64,000 nt of DNA from Nocardioides sambongensis (GCF_006494815.1 NZ_CP041091.1:558001-622000), one strand, 5' to 3'. Positions 35,521 to 45,271 are shown, counted from the stretch's first letter. The notes: generated by a model not told the origin, from the letters alone. Numbers and translations are program-made.

Positions 35521-36150
35521 TCACTTGATCTTCTGGTAGGTACCGGGACGGACGAACTCCCGGACCCGCACCTTGTCGGGTGCGGGCGTGCCGAGGAAGC
35601 GGGCGATCTGCCGGGTCAGCCGAACCGGTTGGTCCACGCCGCGTTCGTAGCTGATCGCCAGGGTGGGAACCTGCCAGCGTTCCATCAGTTCGACGTTGAC
35701 GACCTGCCGCTCGTGCTGCAGGTGGATCGCACTGCGACGCCCACCGTCGGCCCCTCGGTGGCGTCCGGCTGCAGCGACCGGGTCGCGCAGCACGACCAGG
35801 AGGTGCGGGTTGCGAAGGTCGGAACGGATCGCATCCAGGTAGCGGCTGGCCCGTGGATACTTCCATCCCCACACCGGGTGGGCGGCGTTGCGTTGGCGAA
35901 CCGTCTGGCGCAGCGTGGTGGCCGGGTCCTGCCCGCTGCGTTGAATGGCCTCGAAGTTGAACGCCGGGTCCTCGTGGTTGTCGAGCAGGCCCTCGCCGAA
36001 CGGCAGCCCGCACAGTCGGACCAGTCCACCGATCAGGGACGTACCGCCGCGTGGTGTGCCTATCACGACGTAGGTGCGCGGCTCCTCGAGGAGCGGTTCG
36101 TCGTAGAGCCGGATCGCCGGTGGGCTCGCGGTTCTCGGCTGACCTGCCAT
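35521..36150 (-). CDS. compact sulfotransferase-family protein (paralogue A)
   Basis: A 209-residue protein: VVIGTPRGGTSLIGGLVRL is the phosphosulfate loop, NHEDPAFNFE and WGWKYPRASRYLD follow, and VVLRDPVAAAGRHRG is the second cofactor site, with a basic RGxxGGRR just after. It is closely similar over its full length to the gene at 37450-38124 on the far side of ftsY; the 5' leader is also alike, including GAGGAGA. Start ATG at 36150. It is about 40 residues shorter than most bacterial sulfotransferases. Confidence 0.78.
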   Translation of the reverse strand: MAGQPRTASPPAIRLYDEPLLEEPRTYVVIGTPRGGTSLIGGLVRLCGLPFGEGLLDNHEDPAFNFEAIQRSGQDPATTLRQTVRQRNAAHPVWGWKYPRASRYLDAIRSDLRNPHLLVVLRDPVAAAGRHRGADGGRRSAIHLQHERQVVNVELMERWQVPTLAISYERGVDQPVRLTRQIARFLGTPAPDKVRVREFVRPGTYQKIK

Positions 36151-36275
36151 GGTCCGACGGTCTCCTCTGCAGATGACGGGGATGCGAAACTACCGCAGCA
36201 GGTGGGCGCCGACGTGGTTCGGCGTGCCAGGGACGCGCCGAACGAGCGCGGGGTGTCGGCTGATTGGATGACCCC

Positions 36276-37424
36276 ATGGAGTGGCTCTACCTCGTCATCG
36301 GGATCGCCGTGCTGGGCGTCCTGGTCCTCATCGGCTTCCTCGCCGGAGGGCGTCGTCGCTCGACGCCTCCCGCGGGCGACACAGGAGTGCTGGCACCCGA
36401 GGAGGCCACGACCGCCGCACCACCCGAGACGGAGGTCGCGCCCGAGGAACTCGTCGAGGAGCCCGTGGCGCCGGCCGAGCCCGCCACGCCCACGCTCGAG
36501 AAGCCCGAGAAGCCGGCCTCGCGTCTGGTCCGGCTCCGCCAGCGCCTCGCCGGGTCGGGCGCCCTGGGGCGTGGTCTGCTCGGTCTGCTGAGCCGCGACA
36601 ACCTCGACGAGGACACTTGGGAGGCGATCGAGGATCTGTTGATCGGTGCCGACATCGGTGTCGGACCGACCCAGGAGCTGGTGGACCGGTTGCGCACCCG
36701 GATGCGGGTGGAGGGCGGCGCCGACGGGGCGTCGGCCCGGGAGATCCTCCGTGAGGAGCTGATCACGCTGGTCGATCCGACGCTGGACCGTTCGCTCGAC
36801 GTGAGCGGCGCGGACGGCAAGCCGGGCGTGGTGCTGGTGGTCGGCGTGAACGGCACCGGTAAGACCACCACGGTCGGCAAGCTCTCGCGGATCCTGGTCG
36901 CCGAGGAGCGCACCACCCTGCTGGCGGCCGCAGACACCTTCCGCGCCGCCGCCACCGAGCAGTTGGCGACCTGGGGGGAGCGGGTCGGCGTCGAGGTGGT
37001 CCGTGGGCCGGAGGGCGGTGATCCCGCCAGCGTCGCGTTCGAGGCGGTGAAGCGCGGCGTCGACGAAGGCGTCGACACGGTCGTGGTCGACACGGCGGGA
37101 CGGCTGCAGAACAAGCAGGGCCTGATGGACGAGCTGGGCAAGGTCAAGCGCGTCATCGAGAAGCAGGCCCCGGTGACCGAGGTGCTCTTGGTCCTCGACG
37201 CGACCACTGGTCAGAACGGCCTCGTCCAGGCCAAGGTGTTCTCCGAGGTCGTCGACGTCACCGGCATCGCACTCACCAAGCTCGACGGCTCCGCGAAGGG
37301 CGGCATCGTGGTGGCGGTCCAGCGCCAGCTCGGCGTACCGGTCAAGCTGGTCGGGCTGGGCGAGGGAGCGGACGACCTGGCGCCGTTCGACGCGGGCGCC
37401 TTCGTCGACGCCCTGCTCGGGTAG
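36276..37424 (+). CDS. ftsY: signal recognition particle receptor FtsY
   Basis: FtsY docks ribosome-SRP complexes at the membrane for co-translational insertion. The 382-residue protein starts with a true membrane span (WLYLVIGIAVLGVLVLIGFL), unlike E. coli FtsY, then an acidic Pro/Glu linker to about 80 and the NG GTPase domain: GVNGTGKTTTVGKL near 190, DTFRAAA, DTAGRLQNK near 274, TKLDGSAKGG near 334, GLGEGADDL near the end. ATG at 36276 begins right at the span; an upstream TTG/ATG adds four residues. It is isolated from smc by the glycan cluster and flanked by two paralogous sulfotransferase genes. Confidence 0.96.
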   Translation: MEWLYLVIGIAVLGVLVLIGFLAGGRRRSTPPAGDTGVLAPEEATTAAPPETEVAPEELVEEPVAPAEPATPTLEKPEKPASRLVRLRQRLAGSGALGRGLLGLLSRDNLDEDTWEAIEDLLIGADIGVGPTQELVDRLRTRMRVEGGADGASAREILREELITLVDPTLDRSLDVSGADGKPGVVLVVGVNGTGKTTTVGKLSRILVAEERTTLLAAADTFRAAATEQLATWGERVGVEVVRGPEGGDPASVAFEAVKRGVDEGVDTVVVDTAGRLQNKQGLMDELGKVKRVIEKQAPVTEVLLVLDATTGQNGLVQAKVFSEVVDVTGIALTKLDGSAKGGIVVAVQRQLGVPVKLVGLGEGADDLAPFDAGAFVDALLG

Positions 37425-37449
37425 GGCCCGCCGGGACGTCGCCGGTGAC

Positions 37450-38124
37450 CTATGCGCCGGTGACTTGTCCGCCGGCGTCGCCGTCGATCATCTGGTAGCG
37501 GCCGGGGGTGACGAAGTCGAGCACCCGGGACCGCTCCGGGACGGGGAAGCCGAGGAACCGTGCGATCTGTCGCGCGAGCCGCACCGGCTGGCTGATCCCG
37601 CGCTCGTAACTGACCGCCAGGGTCGGGACCTGCCATCGCTCGATCAGGTCGAGGTTCCTCATCTGGAGATCGTGCTGGCGGAGCACGGCCGCGCGCCGGC
37701 CGCCCTCGCCGCCACGGTGCCGCCCGGCGGCGGCGACCGGATCGCGGAGGACCACGATCAGGTGTGGACTGCGGAGCTCGTTGCGGATGTCGTCGAGATA
37801 GCGGGTGGCACGCGGATACTTCCACCCCCAAGCGTCGTACGCCGCGTTGCGCTCGGGGATCGCCCTGCGGATCTCGGTGAGCGGATCGCCTCCGGCACGA
37901 CGGATGTAGTCGAAGTTGAAGGCCGGGTCCTCGTGGTTGCCGATCATTCCCTCCCCGAACGGGAGGCCGCACAGCCGGACCAGTCCTCCCACCAGTGACG
38001 TACCGCCGCGCGGCATGCCCATCACCACGTACGTGCGCTGGCCATCGACGAGCGGGCGACCGTGGAGCCGGATCGCCGGTGGGCTTGTCGGAGGCGATGA
38101 AACCGACGTCGATTGGCCTGACAT
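37450..38124 (-). CDS. compact sulfotransferase-family protein (paralogue B)
   Basis: A 224-residue close paralogue of the gene at 35521-36150: VVMGMPRGGTSLVGGLVRL, NHEDPAFNFDYI, WGWKYPRATRYLDDIR and VVLRDPVAAAGRHRG all align, as does SYERGISQPVRLARQIARFLG near the end. It has a slightly longer C-terminus. Start ATG at 38124, with GAGGAGA 11 nt upstream in a leader that still resembles that of paralogue A. Substrate unknown. It converges on ftsY with 25 bp between stops. Confidence 0.78.
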   Translation of the reverse strand: MSGQSTSVSSPPTSPPAIRLHGRPLVDGQRTYVVMGMPRGGTSLVGGLVRLCGLPFGEGMIGNHEDPAFNFDYIRRAGGDPLTEIRRAIPERNAAYDAWGWKYPRATRYLDDIRNELRSPHLIVVLRDPVAAAGRHRGGEGGRRAAVLRQHDLQMRNLDLIERWQVPTLAVSYERGISQPVRLARQIARFLGFPVPERSRVLDFVTPGRYQMIDGDAGGQVTGA

Positions 38125-38188
38125 GGACGGAAGATCTCCTCTGCTGCGGACGGAGGCCGAAGTATCGCACCCAGCCCCGGAAGTGGCG

Positions 38189-38982
38189 TCAGTGCCGCCA
38201 GGTCGCGGGCACCCGGTCGCCGAACCGCTCCCGGACGAACTTGTAGACCGGCTCCAGCTGTGTGAGCAGTTCGGCTGATGGCTCGGGCAGCGGTGCCGGC
38301 CGTCCCTCGCGGACGCGCTCCTCCAAGCTCCAAGGCCAGGTCTCCGCGACGCCGAGGAACTGTGCGATCCCACCGAGGGCCTCGGGGGTAAAAAGATGCT
38401 CGTAGAAGACGTAGTGCACCCGCTCGGGAGGGAAGACGGTATCCAAGCGCTGGATGGTTCCGGCGTAGTCACAGCGGCGCCAGTGCGCGGCCGAGTGGAT
38501 CGGGGCGGAGAACACCTCCTGAGGATTCTTCTCCTCCCGCATACGGACGCTGGACCACCAGCGCGTCAGCGGGTCACGCATCACGAACACGATCCGTGGA
38601 CCGTCCAGTACGTGCTCAACCATCCGGAAACCGTCCTCGTCGAGCGCGGCGTAGGCGGGCGTCATCTCACCGACAACACACACTCCCTCGGCGGCCCCGC
38701 GCTCCAAGAACGAGCGGTAGGCGGAGCCGTCCTCATCTGCGAAGGGCAGTTGGAGGATCTCTAGCATGCGATCGGCCGCCCGCCATCGCCGCGACGCCAC
38801 CGCCTCCCGCGTCCTGTTGATGTACCACTGCGCGAAGTTGCCGGCGGCGGGCGGGGGCAGGCGATGTCGAAGTAGTGGACCTCCTTCCATCCCGGGAGGT
38901 GGACCTCGGGGTGGCGGCGGAGTTGTTGGTGAAGCCACGAAGTGCCGGCCTTCTGAGCGCCGATCACGATGAAGTAATCCAC
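38189..38982 (-). pseudogene. heparan-type sulfotransferase-like gene, frameshifted as read
   Basis: From the GTG at 38982: FIVIGAQKAGTSWLHQQLRRHPEV, the phosphosulfate loop typical of the NST/tyrosylprotein-sulfotransferase-like group, and KEVHYFD. The frame breaks at about 38841-38860 in a CCCCCGCCCGCCGCC stretch and continues as NFAQWYINRTREAVASRRW, EMTPAYAALDEDGF, VFVMRDPLTRWWSSVRM and YEHLFTPEALGG to the stop at 38189. One added base gives 264 residues of normal family length with both PAPS sites. A -10 TACGCT 6 nt before the GTG supports the start. Confidence 0.78.
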
Positions 38983-38988
38983 GGCGAG

Positions 38989-38994
38989 AGCGTA
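38989..38994 (-). promoter_or_regulatory. -10 element TACGCT of the sulfotransferase gene
   Basis: On the minus strand TACGCT ends 6 nt before the GTG at 38982, fitting a leaderless transcript. Confidence 0.4.
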
Positions 38995-39047
38995 GCCGGG
39001 CCCGCATGCCACACCGCAGTGCGCGTCAACGTGTGGAGACCCGGTGA

Positions 39048-39608
<561 letters not shown>

Positions 39609-39668
39609 GCATCCGGCACGCTGAGCACCCGAAACGCTGAGCCAAACCACCACCCACAGCTGCGCCGA

Positions 39669-39699
39669 GACGGCCCGATCGCCCCGCGGTCGGGCCGTC
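39669..39699 (+). terminator. hairpin between glnB and glnD
   Basis: A 10-bp stem GACGGCCCGA/TCGGGCCGTC with an 11-nt loop, no T run after it. It may trim or attenuate read-through from glnB into glnD rather than stop it fully. Confidence 0.5.
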
Positions 39700-39722
39700 G
39701 GCGTAGGCGAGCCGGAGGACGC

Positions 39723-41942
39723 ATGACGGCAGCAGACCGCGCCACCAGGACCGAGGACGCCGACGCGCTGTGCGCCAAGGCGTTCGCCGCGGCGAACGGC
39801 CCCGACAGCGGCGTGGCGATGGTGGCCGTCGGCGGCTACGGACGCGGCGACCTGGCTCCCTACTCCGACCTGGACGTGGTCCTGGTCAGCGACGACGGCG
39901 TCGACACCGGCCCGCTGGCCGAGCAGGTCTGGTACCCGATCTGGGACTCCGGCGCCCGCCTGGACCACTCGGTGCGGACGCTGGAGGAGATGCTGGCCGC
40001 GGCCGCGGAGGACATCCGGGTGGCTGCCGGCCTGCTCGACGTGCGCCACGTCGCCGGCGACCCGAACGTGACGCTGCGGCTGCGCACCACCGTGCTCGCC
40101 CAGTGGCGGCGTGACGCGCGGGAGCGGCTGCCGGAGCTGCGGGCCATGGTCACCGCCCGGCACCGGCTGGTCGGCGAGGTCGCCCACGCCGCGGTGCCCG
40201 ACATCAAGGAGGGCGCCGGTGGGCTGCGGGACGCGGTCGTGCTCAAGGCGCTGACCGCGACCTGGCTCGTCGACGTGCCCGCGGCCGACCTGGAGCGGTG
40301 TCGCCGCCAGCTGCTCGACGTACGGGACCTGCTGCACGCCGCCGCCGGTCGCGCGACCGACCGGATCGCGCCCGAGCACTGGGAGCCGCTGGCCGAGGGC
40401 CTGGGACTCGACGGCGAGCGGGCCGCGCAGCGCCACGTCCGCGAGCTCGGGCGCCGGCTCTGGCACCTGAACCGGCTGGCCTGGCGCCGGGTCGACGATG
40501 CACTCCGGCGCTCCTCGGCGGCGCGCCCCCGCCGTCCCGAGCTCGAACGGATCGCGCCGGGAGTGGCCCGGTCCGGGGGAGAGGTCGTGCTGGATCGTGG
40601 TGCCCGGCCCGACCAGGACCCGGTGCTCCTGCTGCGCGCCGCCGCCGAGGCGGCCACCCGCGACCTCGTGCTCGCCCCGCCCACCGCCGCGCGACTGGTC
40701 CGCGACGGCGCGCCGCTGCCGGACCCGTGGCCGGCCGAGGCGCGACACCAGTTCGTCCGGCTGCTGGCGGCCGGCCCCGGGCTGCTCCCGGTCTGGGAGA
40801 CGCTGGAGGAGACCGGCGCGCTCGAGCTGGTGCTGCCGGAGTGGGAGCGGATCCGGCTGCTGCCGCACGCCTCCGTGATCCACCGGTTCACCGTCGACCG
40901 TCACGTGGTCGAGACCTGCATCGAGGCCTCCGCCCTGATCCGCGGAGTGTCGCGCCCCGACGTGCTGGCGGTGGCGGCGCTGCTCCACGACATCGGCAAG
41001 GGCGGCCTGACCGAGCACAGCCTGGCCGGCGCACCGATCGCGCACGACGTCGCCACCCGGATGGGCTTCGAGCAGGAGTCGGTCGACCTGATCGAGCTGC
41101 TGGTGCGCCACCACCTGTTGCTGGCGTCGGTCGCCACCACCCGTGACCCCGACGACCCGGCGACCGTGGAGGCGATCACCGAGCACATCGGCACCCCGGA
41201 GGCGCTGGCCCTGCTGACCGCGCTCACCGAGGCGGACGCGAAGGCGACCTCCGCGAAGGCCTGGACCTCGTGGCGCGCCGGGCTGGTGCACGACCTGTCC
41301 CGGCGCGCCGCGGCCGCGCTGACCAGCGGCGCGGTGCCGCCACCGATCGGCGCGGACGGCATCGAGCTGCCGGAGCTCGCCGACGCGGAGGTGTCGGTCC
41401 GGGTCCAGCCGGTGCCGGACGGCTCCCGGGTCTGGGTGGTCGCCGAGGACCGGGTCGGCCTGCTCGCCGAGGTCGCTGCCGCCTTCGCGCTACGGCGGGT
41501 GCCGGTGCACGCCGCGCGCGCCTGGTCGCAGGGCGACGTCGCGGTCTCGGTGTGGGACGTCGCCGAGCAGGCGCTGGACCCGCGCGCGCTGCGCGACCAG
41601 ATCGGCAACATCGCGGCCGGCCGGGTCGACCCGGCGCTGCGGCTGGCGCCGCGGCCGGTCGCGGAGGGCGAGCTGGCACCGACCGTGGTGATCCGACCGG
41701 AGGCCAGCGACCACTCCACGGTGATCGAGGTGCGGGCCGGGGACCGGCTCGGCGTCCTGCACCTGGTCTGCGGTGCGCTCGCCGACCTGGACATCTCGGT
41801 CCGCTCCGCGCACGTGTCCACGCTGGGCCCGCAGGCGGTCGACGTCTTCTACGTCCAGGAGGCCCACGCCGGCGCCCTGTCGGAGACCCGTGCCGCCGAC
41901 GCGGCGCACGCGATCCGGGACCGGGTCAGCCCCGACGAGTGA
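39723..41942 (+). CDS. glnD: [protein-PII] nucleotidyltransferase GlnD
   Basis: GlnD modifies and demodifies PII according to glutamine. The 739-residue protein has the nucleotidyltransferase motif VGGYGRGDLAPYSDLDVV near residues 36-53, the HD phosphohydrolase domain with LLHDIGK near 420, and two ACT domains at the end (WVVAEDRVGLLAEV and EVRAGDRLGVLHLV) that bind glutamine. It is shorter at the N-terminus than enterobacterial GlnD, as usual in this phylum, where it acts as an adenylyltransferase. Start ATG at 39723 after GGAGGAC. Downstream of glnB by 114 bp. Confidence 0.95.
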   Translation: MTAADRATRTEDADALCAKAFAAANGPDSGVAMVAVGGYGRGDLAPYSDLDVVLVSDDGVDTGPLAEQVWYPIWDSGARLDHSVRTLEEMLAAAAEDIRVAAGLLDVRHVAGDPNVTLRLRTTVLAQWRRDARERLPELRAMVTARHRLVGEVAHAAVPDIKEGAGGLRDAVVLKALTATWLVDVPAADLERCRRQLLDVRDLLHAAAGRATDRIAPEHWEPLAEGLGLDGERAAQRHVRELGRRLWHLNRLAWRRVDDALRRSSAARPRRPELERIAPGVARSGGEVVLDRGARPDQDPVLLLRAAAEAATRDLVLAPPTAARLVRDGAPLPDPWPAEARHQFVRLLAAGPGLLPVWETLEETGALELVLPEWERIRLLPHASVIHRFTVDRHVVETCIEASALIRGVSRPDVLAVAALLHDIGKGGLTEHSLAGAPIAHDVATRMGFEQESVDLIELLVRHHLLLASVATTRDPDDPATVEAITEHIGTPEALALLTALTEADAKATSAKAWTSWRAGLVHDLSRRAAAALTSGAVPPPIGADGIELPELADAEVSVRVQPVPDGSRVWVVAEDRVGLLAEVAAAFALRRVPVHAARAWSQGDVAVSVWDVAEQALDPRALRDQIGNIAAGRVDPALRLAPRPVAEGELAPTVVIRPEASDHSTVIEVRAGDRLGVLHLVCGALADLDISVRSAHVSTLGPQAVDVFYVQEAHAGALSETRAADAAHAIRDRVSPDE

Positions 41943-42069
41943 TGCCCCGGCGCCCCCGGAGTCGGTCCGACCCCGGCGGCGAGCGTGGGTTCGCGGGTCC
42001 ACGCCGTTAGAGTTGGCTGGTCTGCCTCGCAGACCAGCCGTGTCCGTCGTACCCGCCCAGAGGATCCCT

Positions 42070-43653
42070 TTGTTCGCCACACTGTCCGACCGCCTCTCCG
42101 CGACGTTCAAGAACCTGCGCGGCAAGGGTCGCCTCTCCGATGCCGACATCGACGCCACCGCCCGGGAGATCCGGATCGCGCTCCTCGAGGCCGATGTCGC
42201 CCTGCCGGTGGTCAAGGAGTTCGTGGCGGCGGTCAAGGAGCGCGCCCGTGGCGAAGAGGTCAGCGGTGCGCTGAACCCGGCTCAGCAGATCGTCAAGATC
42301 GTCAACGACGAGCTCGTCACCATCCTCGGCGGCGAGACCCGGCGGCTGCGCTACGCCAAGTCCGGTCCCACCGTGATCATGCTCGCCGGTCTGCAGGGCG
42401 CCGGCAAGACGACCCTGGCGGCCAAGCTCGCGCTCTGGTTCAAGGAGCAGGACATGTCGCCGCTGCTGGTCGCCTGCGACCTGCAGCGCCCCAACGCGGT
42501 GAACCAGCTGCAGGTCAACGGTGAGCGGGTCGGCGTTCCGGTCTTCGCCCCCGAGCCCGGCAACGGCGTCGGGGACCCGGTCGGCGTGGCGCGTTCCGCC
42601 GTCGGCGAGGCCAGGCGCACGCTGCACGACGTGGTCATCGTCGACACTGCGGGCCGCCTCGGCGTCGACGCCGAGATGATGGGGCAGGCCGCGGCCATCC
42701 GCGACGCGGTGAACCCCGACGAGGTCCTCTTCGTCGTCGACGCGATGATCGGCCAGGACGCGCTGGTCACCGCCCAGGCGTTCCTCGACGGCGTCGGGTA
42801 CGACGGCGTGGTGCTCACCAAGCTCGACGGTGACGCCCGCGGTGGTGCCGCCCTCTCCATCCGCCAGGTCACCGGCAAGCCGGTCATGTTCGCCTCCAGC
42901 GGCGAGAAGATGACCGACTTCGACGTCTTCCACCCCGACAGGATGGCCTCGCGCATCCTGGACATGGGCGACATGATGACCCTGATCGAGCAGGCCGAGA
43001 AGGCCTTCGACCAGGAGCAGGCGCTCAAGGCCGCGCAGAAGCTGAGCGGCCAGGGCGGCGACTTCACCCTCGACGACTTCCTCGAGCAGATGCAGCAGGT
43101 CCGCAAGCTCGGCTCGATGTCGAAGATCCTGCAGATGCTGCCCGGGATGGGGCAGGTCCGCGACCAGCTCGAGAACTTCGACGACCGCGAGATCGACCGG
43201 ATCGAGGCGATCATCCGCTCGATGACGCCGGCCGAGCGGGCCAACCCGAAGATCATCGACGGCTCGCGCCGCGCCCGCATCGCCAAGGGATGCGGCCGCA
43301 ACGTGTCGGACGTCAACAGCCTCGTCGACCGGTTCTTCGAGGCCCGCAAGATGATGTCGCAGATGGCCAAGGGCGGCGGGTTCCCCGGGATGCCCGGCAT
43401 GCCGGGGATGCCCGGCGTGGGTGGCCCCGGTGGCGGCAAGCGGGTCAGCGCCAAGCAGAAGCAGAAGTCCAAGGGCAAGGGGGGCAAGCGCCGCTCGGGC
43501 AACCCCGCCAAGGCCGCGAAGCAGGAGACCGCGGCGAAGGACAAGGCCGCGCAGGCCGGGTCCAACCCCTTCGGGATCGGCGCCGACGTCGACTACGAGA
43601 AGGCCGCCGCCGACCTCGACCTGCCCAAGGACTTCTCGAAGTTCCTCAAGTGA
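42070..43653 (+). CDS. ffh: signal recognition particle protein Ffh
   Basis: Ffh binds 4.5S RNA and nascent signal sequences and pairs with FtsY. The 527 residues include N domain LFATLSDRLSATFKNLRGKG, GTPase motifs GLQGAGKTT near 107, DTAGRL near 192 and TKLDGDARGG, and the methionine-rich M domain. The C-terminus is extended by PGMPGMPGMPG repeats and a lysine/alanine tail. The start is TTG at 42070, with AGAGGAT 5-6 nt upstream; a TAGAGT -10 at 42008-42013 would give a leader of about 50 nt. The NYN-like gene follows after 13 bp. Confidence 0.96.
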   Translation: MFATLSDRLSATFKNLRGKGRLSDADIDATAREIRIALLEADVALPVVKEFVAAVKERARGEEVSGALNPAQQIVKIVNDELVTILGGETRRLRYAKSGPTVIMLAGLQGAGKTTLAAKLALWFKEQDMSPLLVACDLQRPNAVNQLQVNGERVGVPVFAPEPGNGVGDPVGVARSAVGEARRTLHDVVIVDTAGRLGVDAEMMGQAAAIRDAVNPDEVLFVVDAMIGQDALVTAQAFLDGVGYDGVVLTKLDGDARGGAALSIRQVTGKPVMFASSGEKMTDFDVFHPDRMASRILDMGDMMTLIEQAEKAFDQEQALKAAQKLSGQGGDFTLDDFLEQMQQVRKLGSMSKILQMLPGMGQVRDQLENFDDREIDRIEAIIRSMTPAERANPKIIDGSRRARIAKGCGRNVSDVNSLVDRFFEARKMMSQMAKGGGFPGMPGMPGMPGVGGPGGGKRVSAKQKQKSKGKGGKRRSGNPAKAAKQETAAKDKAAQAGSNPFGIGADVDYEKAAADLDLPKDFSKFLK

Positions 43654-43666
43654 GCGGGCGGCTGCG

Positions 43667-44032
43667 GTGAGCGTGCTCGTCGTCGACGCCGCCAACGTCG
43701 TCGGCGCCCGCGCCGACGGGTGGTGGAAGGACCGGGCCGGCGCGGCACGCCGGCTGCACGAGGAGCTCCTGGTCGCCGACATCGACTACGACGTGATCGT
43801 GCTGGTCCTCGAGGGGCAGGCCAAGGGGGGCGTGCGGGCCGGCCGCGACGCCCACGTGCGCACCGTGCACGCCCCGAAGGACGGCGACGCGACGATCGTC
43901 GCGGAGGCGCGCAAGGCCGCCGAGAAGGGGCAACGGGTGGTCGTGGTCACCGCCGACCGAGCGCTGGATGCGCGCGTGCACGGGGTCGGCGCCACCGCGA
44001 TCGGCCCCACCTGGCTGCTCGACCGACTCTGA
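43667..44032 (+). CDS. NYN/PIN-like small protein
   Basis: A 121-residue protein starting MSVLVVDAANVVGARADGWW. The DxAN motif on the first strand, VIVLVLEG and VVVVTADRAL with a second aspartate on later strands resemble NYN/PIN-type ribonuclease folds such as YacP. I recall this gene following ffh in related actinobacteria, where it is annotated only vaguely. The GTG at 43667 is chosen because it precedes the first strand. Likely co-transcribed with ffh. Confidence 0.7.
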   Translation: MSVLVVDAANVVGARADGWWKDRAGAARRLHEELLVADIDYDVIVLVLEGQAKGGVRAGRDAHVRTVHAPKDGDATIVAEARKAAEKGQRVVVVTADRALDARVHGVGATAIGPTWLLDRL

Positions 44033-44141
44033 CCACCGACCGGGCAGCGGTCCTCGTGTGGGTCCTCAGGCAACCGGTGCCTGACAGCAGCGTGTGGTTG
44101 CGCAGGCAGCAGACGCCCGCAGACCCCCACGCCGACGTTGG

Positions 44142-44147
44142 TAGCGT
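44142..44147 (+). promoter_or_regulatory. -10 element TAGCGT of the amidohydrolase gene
   Basis: TAGCGT ends 7 nt before the ATG at 44155; no Shine-Dalgarno site is seen between them, as expected for a leaderless message. Confidence 0.45.
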
Positions 44148-44154
44148 CCTCGAC

Positions 44155-45234
44155 ATGCCTCCACCGCCGCTTCGCTTCCGTGGTCCCGTCCTGCCCGATG
44201 GCGAGACCCGTGAGCTCTGGGTGGTCGACGGCACGGTCACCTACCAGCGGCCCTCCGGGGCGGAGACCGCGGCCGAGGGCTGGATCGTTCCGGGGTTGGT
44301 CGACGCCCACAACCACCTCGGGCTCGAGGACGGAGGCGCGGTCAGTGACGAGCGGATCGAGGAGCAGACCCTCGCAGACCGGGCCAACGGGGTCCTGCTG
44401 ACCCGTGACTGCGGCTCGCCCGCCGACACCCGGTGGGTGCAGCAACGGGAGGACCTGCCGCGCCTGATCCGCTGCGGGCGCCACATCGCACGCACCAAGC
44501 GCTACATCCGCAACTACGCCGATGAGGTGGAGCCGGCCGAGCTCGCCGGTGCCGTCGCCGCGCAGGCCGACGCCGGCGACGGCTGGGTGAAGCTGGTCGG
44601 TGACTGGATCTCACGCGAGGAGGACGACCTGGCGCCGTCGTTCCCGGCCGACGCCGTCGCGGAGGCGATCGCCACCGCTCACGCGCACGGCGCGAAGGTC
44701 ACTGCGCACTGCTTCGGCAACGACTCGCTGTCGCCGCTGCTCGACGCCGGCATCGACTGCATCGAGCACGGCACGGGCCTCGGCGAGCATCACCTCGACC
44801 AGATGGCGGCCGGGGGAGTGGCCCTGGTGCCGACGGTGCTGCAGACGGACAAGTTCCCCGGGTTCGCCGACGCCGGCCGGGCCAAGTTCCCCGGCTACGC
44901 CACCACGATGGAGACCCTGCACGCCCGGCGGCGGGAGGTGCTGCTCGCGGCGCACGAGGCGGGGGTCGCGCTCTACGTCGGCAGCGACGGAGGCGGTTCG
45001 GCCCGGCACGGCGTGCTGCACGAGGAGATCCAGGCGATGGTCGACCTGGGCCTACCGGCGTACGACGTGCTGGCGGCGGCGTCCTGGCGCGGGCGGGCGT
45101 GGCTCGGCTGGAACGGCGGTCTCGACGAGGGCGACCCGGCCGACTTCGTCGTCTACGACCGCAACCCGGTCGACGACCTCTCCGTCCTGGCCGCCCCGGC
45201 CCGGGTGGTGCTCCGCGGCGTGGTCGTCTCCTGA
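44155..45234 (+). CDS. amidohydrolase family protein
   Basis: A 359-residue metal-dependent hydrolase of the imidazolonepropionase/prolidase-like amidohydrolase group. Metal ligands: DAHNHLG near residue 50 (HxH), a probable bridging lysine in WVKLVGDW, histidines in KVTAHCFG and CIEHGTGL, and the late aspartate in YVGSDGGGS. The substrate is unknown; relatives act on cyclic amides, dipeptides or xenobiotics. ATG at 44155 follows a -10 element by 7 nt. It sits alone between the ffh unit and rpsP. Confidence 0.85.
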   Translation: MPPPPLRFRGPVLPDGETRELWVVDGTVTYQRPSGAETAAEGWIVPGLVDAHNHLGLEDGGAVSDERIEEQTLADRANGVLLTRDCGSPADTRWVQQREDLPRLIRCGRHIARTKRYIRNYADEVEPAELAGAVAAQADAGDGWVKLVGDWISREEDDLAPSFPADAVAEAIATAHAHGAKVTAHCFGNDSLSPLLDAGIDCIEHGTGLGEHHLDQMAAGGVALVPTVLQTDKFPGFADAGRAKFPGYATTMETLHARRREVLLAAHEAGVALYVGSDGGGSARHGVLHEEIQAMVDLGLPAYDVLAAASWRGRAWLGWNGGLDEGDPADFVVYDRNPVDDLSVLAAPARVVLRGVVVS

Positions 45235-45271
45235 GCGCTGAACCCACCGTCGTCGGGCGGGCCGGCCGCGA

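Noticed and set aside
17706..38994. The glycan island as a prophage, transposon or integrative element
   Set aside because: No integrase, transposase, att-like direct repeat or tRNA gene was found at either edge or inside.
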